From: Bacteroidales bacterium OttesenSCG-928-B11
GTDB taxonomy: Bacteria > Bacteroidota > Bacteroidia > Bacteroidales > WCHB1-69
DNA length: 36,989 nucleotides
Direction of reading: 5' to 3'
Assembly (NCBI GenBank): GCA_030267125.1
Contig: JAJDJJ010000014.1
Span: forward strand, 1 to 36,989
Numbering within the stretch: the first letter of the stretch is position 1; the number at the start of each line of letters is the position of its first letter. The notes under the pieces were generated by a model, which was not told the origin of the DNA, did not search any database, and saw only the letters and a list, made by a program, of their open reading frames with translations. The position numbers and the translations under genes are program-made. Below, piece after piece: positions 27,801-35,273 of this stretch.

Positions 27801-28404
27801 GCAAACCGACGGGCATGCCAAGCTGGTTGTATTCCTTCATGGCGGCACCAAAGGCAGTTCGAATAACCTGGGTGCCACGAGGGTGTCGGACGACGCTTCG
27901 TTGCGCTCTCTTACGGTCAGCAGCGGCAATTTGGAACCCGGTTTTTCCCCCGATATAACAACCTATGCCGTGAACGTGGAGAATGAGGTGGCTGCCATCA
28001 CCATCACCGGCGTGGCCAATCACGATTATGCCACGGTAACCGGAAATGTGACGGACACGTCGCTGGTTGTCGGCGATAATATGATCACGATCACGGTCAC
28101 CGCCGAAGACACGGTCACTGTCAGGACATACACCATAGTGGTTAATCGAGGTGTTTCAGGTGTGAAGGATGGCTTTGTCTCCAACATGGAAATCTATCCT
28201 AATCCGTTTAATGATATCGTACATATTACAAATGCGGAAAGATGCACATTGCAGGTCATTACTGCCGTTGGAACAATCATACATTCACAAAAAATAAGTG
28301 CTTCCGAAGAGATGATCAAATTGGAAAACCTTCCCGCCGGCCTATACTTTTTCCGGTTGGAAAAAGACGGGGAAGTAGGAGTTGTGAAAGTTATTAAACG
28401 ATGA
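24871..28404 (+). CDS. T9SS-exported CotH-kinase-like protein with LTD and cadherin-like domains
   Basis: 1177 residues. In order: a long signal peptide (about 1-43, ending VSAQ; an internal Met4 start is possible), an N-terminal beta domain, a CotH kinase-like domain (about 150-520) with RGRGNDSW near 188 and the metal-binding WDFD at 403-406, an Ig-like region, a cadherin-like beta-sandwich, two lamin-tail-domain-like repeats, a second cadherin-like copy, and a C-terminal type A T9SS sorting domain (EIYPNPFNDIVHI to VVKVIKR). CotH proteins are atypical protein kinases known from spore coats; in Bacteroidetes their targets are unknown. The lamin-tail and cadherin-like modules suggest surface binding. 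The CotH domain occupies the same polypeptide as these, so kinase activity, if any, would be outside the cell, where ATP is scarce. Its stop overlaps an in-frame ATG of the next gene. Confidence 0.88.
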   Translation: MKNMWMPLFGKILKFNVNHKIAIGLLFVFFLCITPIATRVSAQSFTYFGFTAAAIGWETGLDGAIDNQNHTITFTTQRWIEDIAGLSATFTLDSNCVVKVGDTVQTSGSSLNDFRRDVIYTIGDDVHYTVIFKSPQASGLPVIKIETENGAAITSKDVYTNMVSFILDDPNNPDNNILRNDPNLPDEIRGRGNDSWFNPNAQKKSYRVKFRNKTSLFGLEAAKSWVLHAQYRDATFLFNATAFELGDRFGLPFNHSVNFVELYLNGVYKGNFLVTEQNQVGKGRVDIDEDQGWFVELDGYYDEEPKFRTTGYNLPVMIKSPDVDPANISNPAYDFVRNEVNALTSAVASSNFPENGYRDMLNMNTFIDYVMINEICDNREIRQPYSVYMYKDKGDLINMGPLWDFDCGYGYIYGSYTHYHTPATRMLMVTTNFFRKFFDDPVFAVKYKERWNEKYDDIMSIPDYIEEMATMLEKSAAENLKAITWSAPGANNFLGSIANLKNYYNLHAAYLHTEINKVEVCPVSKNLGSVPTGITVAPQYITLVAYDTVSNLTVSLQKGALSSFEIASEIQTIPMGNGGYLIKIGVTPKTSLSVGEYSDKLLLSGKNQGKTFSLESSLSFTVRTASSDATLKSLTINNGSLSPVFNPNTTTYEVNVLHSITSISIEGKATADYATVTGNVTDTSLVVGDNVITITVTAENGTTTKTYTVNVIRAAYVAPKKIYINEISGNDKWLEIYNDEDGVVDLTGYIVQKIDETGATSNWTIPAGTTIAAKGFSTWTRNEPESFTWGISAQRDVAFKLFDNEERELDFFEVRMIHNLYSQGNSRTVGRQTDGDTNLVVFLDGGTKNASNNDGVYETPAPGEGKKIYVNEISGNDKWLELYNAENDSVDLTGYVIWKIDDANEVAVWQIPAGTVLPAKGFKVWTQNVDDGFTWGISAQRDVAFKLFDEGKRELDFFQVKMSDSLYSQGDSRTVGRQTDGHAKLVVFLHGGTKGSSNNLGATRVSDDASLRSLTVSSGNLEPGFSPDITTYAVNVENEVAAITITGVANHDYATVTGNVTDTSLVVGDNMITITVTAEDTVTVRTYTIVVNRGVSGVKDGFVSNMEIYPNPFNDIVHITNAERCTLQVITAVGTIIHSQKISASEEMIKLENLPAGLYFFRLEKDGEVGVVKVIKR
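26749..27006 (+). repeat. Cadherin-like domain repeat, copy 1
   Basis: Encodes SDATLKSLTINNGSLSP onward to KTYTVNVIR, matched in frame by 27889-28146 at an offset of 1140 bases. Within it 26884-26940 is identical base for base to 28024-28080 (57 bases). Confidence 0.85.
27028..27429 (+). repeat. Lamin-tail-like domain repeat, copy 1
   Basis: Encodes KKIYINEISGNDKWLEIYN to GGTKNASNN. Copy 2 lies at 27466-27867, offset 438 bases, in frame, with long shared runs such as the one encoding FTWGISAQRDVAFKLFD. Confidence 0.85.
27466..27867 (+). repeat. Lamin-tail-like domain repeat, copy 2
   Basis: Encodes KKIYVNEISGNDKWLELYN to GGTKGSSNN, a tandem copy of 27028-27429 separated by a short proline/glycine linker (YETPAPGEG). 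Confidence 0.85.
27889..28146 (+). repeat. Cadherin-like domain repeat, copy 2
   Basis: Encodes DDASLRSLTVSSGNLEP to RTYTIVVNR; partner of 26749-27006. The flanks of the 57-base identical block differ at many sites, so the block itself is unusually conserved. Confidence 0.85.
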
Positions 28405-28414
28405 TTCTTTTTCG

Positions 28415-28422
28415 TAAATTTG
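28415..28422 (+). promoter_or_regulatory. Possible -7 box inside the CotH/alpha-2-macroglobulin junction
   Basis: TAAATTTG followed by C, 11 bases past the CotH stop and 20 before the ATG at 28443. It would let the macroglobulin gene be transcribed alone, and it argues for the 28443 start. No -33 box. Confidence 0.32.
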
Positions 28423-28442
28423 CGGAATATAATTCGCAGTTT

Positions 28443-31400
28443 ATGAAAAAAACAGCTCTCCTCCTTTTTCTGTTGATTCTGTCAGCCGTGACTGCCGTCT
28501 CCCAACAGACAACCCGCGAAATGTATGATGTTATCAGAAAACTTCCGCAACACGACAAACAAGATGTTCACCAGCGAGCGTATCAGATTTTTCTGAAACA
28601 GATCGACAGTACCGAAAATGAGTGTAAAGCGTTGTGGCATTTCATGACCGCCGAGATGTTGGTGGATTATGAGAGACAATCCCACTCGCGAGCTGCTCGC
28701 TCTTCCGATTCACTCACTCCTCTGTTGAGAGAGTGGAACTCGAAAGTTCTTACGGAGCAGATTGTTCTCCACTACCAAGCCGCCCTTCAAGAGAGAGCGT
28801 TGCTGCAAACCATTCCCGTGGACAACTATCGCCTCATCCTGACCGCTTTGCTTAATAAAAAGGATAAACCGACACTCTATGATTTTTTTGCAAACTCTTT
28901 TCTATCCTATCTTGCCAACCAGAGAAGTGCCATTCCTGGTGCAAAAAGAGTTGATTTTGCGGATAATAAGATCTATCTCTTTTCGGATGACACTACTTTT
29001 ATCCGCCATTTTTCCGCCTTGCCCGAATATCTTGAAAAGTCTGACCTGGAGCTCTATTTATATGTAGAATTAACAAAATTTCACACACAGGCTCTGAAAG
29101 ACAGTGATCATACCGAAGGAATCGACCATGCGCATGCTTTGGCGATGGTTACTCTGAATAGATGGGAGTGGGCAAGGATGCGATCCGGCAATATCAGGGA
29201 GCTTCTTTATCTTGATGCTCTTCATCGATTTGAAAATCAGTGTAATTCACAAAGTGAGAGCTATCCCGAAATCACCTTCCGATTGGGACAGTTTCACTGT
29301 AATAACCATTCGGAATATGAAAAGATCAGCCTTTTTGATACGAGTTACATCGCGGATTTGAATACCGCATTGAAGTGGTTTCGGAAGACGATCGCCTGTA
29401 AAAACATAAATCCGGCAACTCGGAAAAATGCCCAATCGTATATCACCTTGCTCGCAGATGGTAAAGTTGCATTGGAGATACCCCAATACCTTTCGGCTCA
29501 CCAACCGGCAATCATGAAGGTGAGATATGCCAATTTAGACACGTTGGTTTTACGTGCTTTCCCGATGGAGTATAAGGATTATGAGCTGATTGAACGCGCC
29601 CACTACCGCCCGCTTCCAGATACTTTTTTCCATAGGAAATATGTTTGGGAGGCGAGGTGGCAGTTAGCCGATTACGGCGATCACCGGTGGTTTCACGGGG
29701 AGCTGATTCTTCCCGGTCTGCCGGAAGGGAACTATATGGTTTATGCCGTTGACAAAACCGATTCGACTAAAATTTATTGCTATACACACATTTATGTCTC
29801 CAATATTGACTATTCTACTACAAAAAGAGGTGATTTGCTGACATTCCACCGATGGAGTGGGAAGCCGCTTCCCCAAGTGCGGATTGAGAAGGTGTATTAT
29901 AATTCACGTTTTGGGAAAGAGCGTATTCATGGGAGAGCAAAAACCAATCGTTTTGGGATGGTGCATACCCACATTAACTGGAAAACTTCCTTCATCTCCA
30001 TCACACATCCCGAAGGGAGTTTCATGAATAGAAAATCGTATGATGAGCATTCTTATGGAAGTTTTTTCCCTTTTTATAATCTGCGCTTTAAAAGGAGATA
30101 CTTGCTCTTTGTTACGGATCGTTCCATCTATCGACCAGGGCAAACTATTCACTACAAGGGGATTTTATATAAAAGCAATGGGAAAAAAACAAAGATTTTA
30201 CCGAATAGAAAAATTCGCTATGAAATAAGTGACCCCAATTATAATAGCACCGATTATGAAGTTAAAGTCAATCGATATGGCTCTTTTTCCGGAGAATACA
30301 TACTCCCCGAAGGAGCCAAGCGAAACAATCTCTCTTTTTCAAAAAGGCGGTGGCATTCGTGGAGGAGGTATGATGGGCATAGTGTGCGTGTGGAGGAGTA
30401 CAAACGTCCGCAATTCGAAGTGATTTTTGAGGATCCCGAGAAGGTGTATGCGCTGGGAGACACTGTTGAGGTTACAGTGAAAGCCATTGCCTTTGCCGGT
30501 TATCCGCTTGCTGATGCGGAAATCAGATACCATGTTTCTTATACAAATGATTATCAAAACATCCACTATGACAACGGAAAACTCGACGAAAAGGGAGAGT
30601 ATCTCATCCGGTTTGCGGCAACACCTAAGGAGACGGCATCCGATGCCGAACGCCACATCTTCAAGATAGAAGCCACCGTTACCGACATTACCGGCGAAGT
30701 GCAAAAAAACAGCTATCAGCTTCAGGTCTCCCGCTCACCGTTGTGCATTGAACTTGCCATTCCCGATTTACTCTCTGTCTCTGATTCCATCTATCGGGAG
30801 TTTCCTTTGTCTATCACGAATAATGTGGGAAAAGATATCCCACTTGATATTCACTGCACAATCACGAAAATTACACCGCCCGAACAATGGCTATTTCCTT
30901 ATAAACCATCTCCCAAAACAGTTGATTTAGTGGACAATGAAAATTTGGAAAGAAGTTTCCCTCATTTGGATTTTGATGGGAAAAGCGATTTCAAAACGTG
31001 GAATGAAGAACGGGCGATATCTTCCGAAACTTTCTTCTATGATAGAGAACAAAATTGGCGTTTCCCGGATCATCTGATCAAAGAGGCGGGCGCATATAAA
31101 ATCACCTTTCGTTGTAAAGATGAAAAACAGAATGAGTATCAAGAAGATAAATTGATCTATCTTTTAGATCCTGCACAAAAAGAGAGCGCGGTTTATCGCG
31201 CGGTTTACCTGCATTGTCCACAAACCGTAGTAAATCAGGGAGATCGATTGGAGTTGTATGTTGGCAGTTATTTGAAAGATGCTCATGTCCTGCTCTCTGT
31301 TTATAGTGGCGATGGAGGCAAAGGAGAGCATCAATGGGTGCAGTTGAATAAAGAGATGAAAAAGATAGAGATCCCTGTGAAGAAAAAGTATAAGAAAATT

Positions 31401-34400
31401 TTCAATATTACGCTCTTTCTAGCTCACAAAGGAGAGGTTTTCACAGATAGAGAAATAATTTTCGTTCCTGAAAAGAAAAAAAAGAGGGCCTTGAATATCT
31501 CCGTGAACACATTCCGGGAGCAGGTTGCGCCGGGCTTCGAAGAGAGCTGGGAGGTGGAGGTTACAAATCAAAATGGAGATGCGCAACAGGTTGAGATCCT
31601 ATGTAATATGTATGATGCTTCGCTCGATGCGCTGTCCCCCAATTCCTTTTTAAACAATAGTTATAAATTGCATAGTCTGGGAAAGAGGTATTACCCGAGA
31701 TCTCCCTTTACAAAAGGACACTCTTCGATGGCAATATGGAGAAGAGATAGCAAACTATTCCTTTTTGAACTTCACGTTCGGGGAAGTTTCCGGATGGATT
31801 GGGAAAAGACATTCCCATATTTGGGTTCATATACCAGTTATCTGATTCAAGGCGGTATTCCCGCAGAATATGGTGATCGGATGACGTTGAATAGCGTTCG
31901 TTATCAAAGAGAGGGAGAGGTCAGAGATGTATTGCGAAAATCACCAAGTGTCAGCAGTGCATTAGCCAAGTCTGAAGGTGTCTCTTCCATAGATGGAGAA
32001 ATTGCTTCCGTGCGGGGATATCTCTCTGACGGCGAAGTTGTTTTAATGGACGGGAACGGATTGCGAGAAGAAGAAGCGCCGGAATTGTCACTTCATATTC
32101 CTGTTCGTAGAAATTTCGAGGAGACTGCCTTTTTCTATCCTCACATTTTCACGGATAAAAATGGTAAAGCCACCTTTCTTTTTAAAACACCCGAGAGCCT
32201 GACCCGTTGGAAGTTGCAACTATTGGCGCAAAATAGGAGAGGCTACTCCGGGGCGATTGAGAGAACGATTCTGACACAAAAAACATTGATGGTGGTTCCC
32301 AATCCGCCGCGCTTCTTCCGCGAAAAAGACACGATTGATTATGAGGTTAAAATAGTGACATTCTCCGAAGATATTATTTCGGGCGTTATTAGAGTGTTGT
32401 TTACCAATACGTTCACCGGCGATACATTAGATATGGTTACCACTGTCGGAGAACAGGAGTTCAGCACGCAAAAAGGGAGCGACTATTTAGCCACTTTCCG
32501 CTTGGCAATCCCGTCGGATGTGAATGCGATCACCTGCCGGGCGGTTGCTGTTTCCGCGCAGCACAGCGATGGAGAGGAGCGGATTATTCCTGTGCTTCCC
32601 TCCCGGATTATGGTCACGGAGACGATGCCGGTGTATGCTCATCGCAATCAATCTAAAACATTCACATTGAATGCGATGAATCAATCCGAAAGTGCGGAGG
32701 AGTATGCTTATACGTTAGAGATCTCATCAAATCCGTTATGGGGTATTCTCTACAGCCTTCCCACGTTGGTTAACTATCCCTATCATTGCAGTGAGCAGAT
32801 TTTCAGTAGATTATACGCCAACTCCCTGCTGCTTCACATTTTGGATAACAATCCTGAAATTGAACAGATGCTGGCGGCGTGGCGCACTTCCTCTTCCACC
32901 TCTTTTGTCCATCCTATGGAACGGAATGAGGAGTTGAAAAGCATCCTGAACGAAGAGATGCCTTGGGCTATAAACGCACAGAAAACCGAAGATTATAAAA
33001 GGGCAATGGCGCATCTGTTTGATAAAAAAGAGATTCAGAAACGAATCAACAAGGATAAAAGCAGACTATCTAATAATCAGAACCATAGAGGCGGGTTTGT
33101 TTGGTTTAGCGGCGGGGAAATGGATCCGTTCATTACACAACACATCCTGATCTCTACCGGCAGATTGAATGAAATGGGAATTAAAAACAACTTTTACAAT
33201 CTTTACTCTGCGATAAAATATATTGACGAACAAATGGCTGACAACTATATGCGCGATACCAATCTGTTTATGCAACGTCAGCTTGCCGCTCCCGATTTCT
33301 TCCACTATCTTTATGGCAGATCCTATTTCCTGAAAAGTCATCCTTTGGACAATATGTGTAGCGGTATTTATGCTGAATCTTTGCAATATTATAAAACCAA
33401 CTGGCTTTCGCAATCGATTTACATGCAGGCTATTATCGCGCTGATTATGCACCGGAGCGGAGAGTTGGAAATGGCAAAGGAGATCGTTTCGCATCTGAAA
33501 TCCATGGCATTGTATAGCGATGAGATGGGCATGTATTGGAAACGGGAAGGCGATGGATGGCGTTGGCATGAGTCTATGTTAGAGCGACAAACGGTTCTCA
33601 TCGAGGCATTCCAGGCGATTACGAAAGATCAGGAATCGGTGGAAAAGATGCAGCAGTGGTTGCTTTTCGGGAAACAGGCAAATGGTTGGGGAAGCACGAA
33701 AACGCACACACAGGTTCTCTATGCGCTGATGGACAACTACTCGAAAAACAGTGACTCTGCGGATATTACGGCGCAAGTTGGGGAGCATCTGATTGATTTA
33801 CAAAATCATCCGGATGGAGAGATGGGAAGCGGTTATCTGAAATTATCATGGAAAGGGGAGGAGATCACGCCGGCGATGCGCAGCGTAACGATTGCCAATC
33901 AGGGGGATGGCAGTGTCAGAGGTTCGGTTTTCCGTCAATATTTCGAGGAACTTGACCGGGTTCCCGTTTCACAGAATGGCGTGGAAATTCGCCGGGAGCT
34001 GTATCGTGTAGTCATGACCGGGAAGGGTGAGGTTTTGGAAACCATCTCCGAAGAAAATCCGCTACGGCGTGGCGAAAAGGTGCGGATTCTTCTACATATT
34101 TACAGCGAAAGAGAGTTAGACTATGTGCATATCAAAGACTTGCGTCCATCGGCATTCGAACCGGTGAATAACACATCGGGTTATCGATTTGCCCCGCATG
34201 TCAGCTATTACGAAAATGTAAGGGATGTCTGTACAAACTTCTTTATCACTAAATTACGAAAAGGGCAATTCACCATATCCTACGACTTGTTTGTCACGCA
34301 AGCGGGAGAATTTTCCGCCGGCATGGCTACCATTCAGAGCATGTATGCTCCGGAGTTCACCGCAAACAGCGGCGGCGGCAAACGGATGAGGATTGTGAAA

Positions 34401-34403
34401 TAG
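28443..34403 (+). CDS. Alpha-2-macroglobulin family protein with thioester motif
   Basis: 1986 residues from the ATG at 28443, which begins a good signal peptide (MKKTALLLFLLILSAVTAVSQ) without a lipobox; an ATG at 28401 overlapping the CotH stop adds 14 polar residues before it and is less likely. Bacterial macroglobulins trap attacking proteases at the envelope. Seen: an N-terminal helical region, the MG2 hallmark TDRSIYRPGQT at 558-568, further MG domains, the A2M segment (TDKNGKATFLFKTPESLTRWK near 1230-1250), and a thioester-type CSEQ at 1449-1452 within YHCSEQIFSRLYANS, followed by the alpha/alpha toroid. Because the Cys and Gln are present, covalent trapping is plausible. No pbpC partner, the usual proteobacterial neighbour, is present. 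Anchor and bait region are not identifiable by eye. Confidence 0.92.
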   Translation: MKKTALLLFLLILSAVTAVSQQTTREMYDVIRKLPQHDKQDVHQRAYQIFLKQIDSTENECKALWHFMTAEMLVDYERQSHSRAARSSDSLTPLLREWNSKVLTEQIVLHYQAALQERALLQTIPVDNYRLILTALLNKKDKPTLYDFFANSFLSYLANQRSAIPGAKRVDFADNKIYLFSDDTTFIRHFSALPEYLEKSDLELYLYVELTKFHTQALKDSDHTEGIDHAHALAMVTLNRWEWARMRSGNIRELLYLDALHRFENQCNSQSESYPEITFRLGQFHCNNHSEYEKISLFDTSYIADLNTALKWFRKTIACKNINPATRKNAQSYITLLADGKVALEIPQYLSAHQPAIMKVRYANLDTLVLRAFPMEYKDYELIERAHYRPLPDTFFHRKYVWEARWQLADYGDHRWFHGELILPGLPEGNYMVYAVDKTDSTKIYCYTHIYVSNIDYSTTKRGDLLTFHRWSGKPLPQVRIEKVYYNSRFGKERIHGRAKTNRFGMVHTHINWKTSFISITHPEGSFMNRKSYDEHSYGSFFPFYNLRFKRRYLLFVTDRSIYRPGQTIHYKGILYKSNGKKTKILPNRKIRYEISDPNYNSTDYEVKVNRYGSFSGEYILPEGAKRNNLSFSKRRWHSWRRYDGHSVRVEEYKRPQFEVIFEDPEKVYALGDTVEVTVKAIAFAGYPLADAEIRYHVSYTNDYQNIHYDNGKLDEKGEYLIRFAATPKETASDAERHIFKIEATVTDITGEVQKNSYQLQVSRSPLCIELAIPDLLSVSDSIYREFPLSITNNVGKDIPLDIHCTITKITPPEQWLFPYKPSPKTVDLVDNENLERSFPHLDFDGKSDFKTWNEERAISSETFFYDREQNWRFPDHLIKEAGAYKITFRCKDEKQNEYQEDKLIYLLDPAQKESAVYRAVYLHCPQTVVNQGDRLELYVGSYLKDAHVLLSVYSGDGGKGEHQWVQLNKEMKKIEIPVKKKYKKIFNITLFLAHKGEVFTDREIIFVPEKKKKRALNISVNTFREQVAPGFEESWEVEVTNQNGDAQQVEILCNMYDASLDALSPNSFLNNSYKLHSLGKRYYPRSPFTKGHSSMAIWRRDSKLFLFELHVRGSFRMDWEKTFPYLGSYTSYLIQGGIPAEYGDRMTLNSVRYQREGEVRDVLRKSPSVSSALAKSEGVSSIDGEIASVRGYLSDGEVVLMDGNGLREEEAPELSLHIPVRRNFEETAFFYPHIFTDKNGKATFLFKTPESLTRWKLQLLAQNRRGYSGAIERTILTQKTLMVVPNPPRFFREKDTIDYEVKIVTFSEDIISGVIRVLFTNTFTGDTLDMVTTVGEQEFSTQKGSDYLATFRLAIPSDVNAITCRAVAVSAQHSDGEERIIPVLPSRIMVTETMPVYAHRNQSKTFTLNAMNQSESAEEYAYTLEISSNPLWGILYSLPTLVNYPYHCSEQIFSRLYANSLLLHILDNNPEIEQMLAAWRTSSSTSFVHPMERNEELKSILNEEMPWAINAQKTEDYKRAMAHLFDKKEIQKRINKDKSRLSNNQNHRGGFVWFSGGEMDPFITQHILISTGRLNEMGIKNNFYNLYSAIKYIDEQMADNYMRDTNLFMQRQLAAPDFFHYLYGRSYFLKSHPLDNMCSGIYAESLQYYKTNWLSQSIYMQAIIALIMHRSGELEMAKEIVSHLKSMALYSDEMGMYWKREGDGWRWHESMLERQTVLIEAFQAITKDQESVEKMQQWLLFGKQANGWGSTKTHTQVLYALMDNYSKNSDSADITAQVGEHLIDLQNHPDGEMGSGYLKLSWKGEEITPAMRSVTIANQGDGSVRGSVFRQYFEELDRVPVSQNGVEIRRELYRVVMTGKGEVLETISEENPLRRGEKVRILLHIYSERELDYVHIKDLRPSAFEPVNNTSGYRFAPHVSYYENVRDVCTNFFITKLRKGQFTISYDLFVTQAGEFSAGMATIQSMYAPEFTANSGGGKRMRIVK

Positions 34404-34427
34404 GGGAAGTTAGTAACTACTTACCCC
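34403..34427 (+). terminator. Hairpin at the end of the alpha-2-macroglobulin gene
   Basis: GGGGAAGT (34403-34410) pairs with ACTT-A-CCCC (34419-34427) with one bulged A and an 8-base loop, beginning at the last base of the stop codon. It has no T tract after it, so terminator function is uncertain. Confidence 0.35.
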
Positions 34428-34477
34428 CTTATTCCTCAGCATGTTATTTTGGGAAGAATTTTATAAGAGGTTACACA

Positions 34478-34534
34478 GAGAAAAGAGAAAAGAGAAAAGC
34501 TGAAAGGACAACTCATCACTCATCACTTATCACT
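34478..34534. repeat. Two short heptamer tandem tracts
   Basis: GAGAAAA occurs three times at 34478-34498, and CATCACT, CATCACT, TATCACT follow at 34514-34534. Heptamer tracts of this kind are frequent between Bacteroidetes genes; the role is unknown. Confidence 0.75.
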
Positions 34535-34800
34535 ATTTTCCCCTGTGCGCGGGCAATGGCTTTGCGCGATGCGGCGGTGCGTGAATGCCAATCTCTTAGC
34601 AGACTGCAGGGACACGGAGGCTTTGCGGAGTGCATTGCAAAAATGAGAGGTTGTCCGGTCGGTTTTGCGAGGCTGATAGGAGGTTTTACTAAAGAGGAAT
34701 TACGAAGAATGGGGTTGACTCCTCTCATTTTTGCCGCCCTGCTGTTCTGCTTTAGAGATTTTGGCAGAGCGGGTGGCGATCGCAAAGCCTTGATTTTTTG

Positions 34801-34826
34801 CTACTTTTTGATCAAGCAAAAAGTAG
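34801..34826. repeat. Perfect 10-base inverted repeat in a probable dispersed repeat
   Basis: CTACTTTTTG (34801-34810), loop ATCAAG, CAAAAAGTAG (34817-34826). I recall near-identical sequence in many Bacteroidales intergenic regions, so this is probably a member of a dispersed family; that recollection needs a search. Confidence 0.6.
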
Positions 34827-34936
34827 AAAGAAGAAGAAATCATTGTAATAGTATTAGAGGGGTGAGTAGTTACGCCAAATTCGATGGACAGAAAAAACAG
34901 GAGTTGAAATCGACTTTAAACAAGTCGTATTTAGCA

Positions 34937-35038
34937 CGAAAAAGTGAAAATGTGCTTTTGATGCGAAAAACCGTGTTTGATTTTTGTTGATTCCTGTGAT
35001 AAATTTCATGAGGAAAAGATGCTAATAATAAAAAAGAT
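34937..35038. repeat. 102-base direct repeat, left copy
   Basis: Matches 36741-36842 at 98 of 102 positions without gaps, offset 1804; the four differences are all C/T transitions. The two copies bracket the structured element and the DUF4143 ATPase gene. Confidence 0.9.
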
Positions 35039-35151
35039 ATGTAAGTTTTTAAAGGTGGAAATTATTTCAAGCGAATAATAAAAAATGGGGAGAGCGGGGA
35101 CTGATCGATTAAGGAGGATAGGGTTTTTAGACAGTTTGACGCCCGGCAGCT

Positions 35152-35245
35152 TGCTGTAGTACGGGGTTTCACGAATGTTTGCGCGGATGTGAACGCTTGA
35201 AAGTCCGACAGGACTTTCTGCGGGCGTACACCCCGCATTACAGCA
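35152..35245. repeat. Structured element: long imperfect stem enclosing a perfect hairpin
   Basis: TGCTGTAGTACGGGGT (35152-35167) pairs with ACCCCGCATTACAGCA (35230-35245) over 16 positions with one G-T wobble and one A-C mismatch. Inside lies a perfect 8-base hairpin GAAAGTCC (35199-35206), loop GACA, GGACTTTC (35211-35218). A local alternative stem TGCGGG (35219-35224) with CCCGCA (35232-35237) would compete with the outer stem. It could be a small non-autonomous repeat, an RNA, or a recombination site. Confidence 0.55.
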
Positions 35246-35273
35246 TACCGTTTGTTGGGTGCAGTGATTTTTA

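Larger units (their letters stand above)
34404..35273. other. 870-base repeat-rich region without a convincing gene
   Basis: Frames of 144 residues (plus, 34556-34990) and 89 residues (minus, 34516-34785) are open, but both lack homology I recognise as a real family, a promoter box or a signal, and each covers the other. The stretch 34530-34830 is visibly more GC-rich than its surroundings. The region holds two heptamer tracts, a 10-base hairpin, one 102-base repeat and a structured element, listed separately. Confidence 0.65.

Noticed and set aside
34556..34990. 144-residue open frame on the plus strand after the alpha-2-macroglobulin gene
   Set aside because: No recognisable domain or promoter, odd composition, crosses the perfect hairpin and the 102-base repeat, and the opposite strand is equally open; better explained as repeat DNA.
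35130..35262. Integron attC site
   Set aside because: Only the right-hand GTTRRRY core (35254-35260) is found; the left RYYYAAC core and an integrase are missing, so it stays a hypothesis only.
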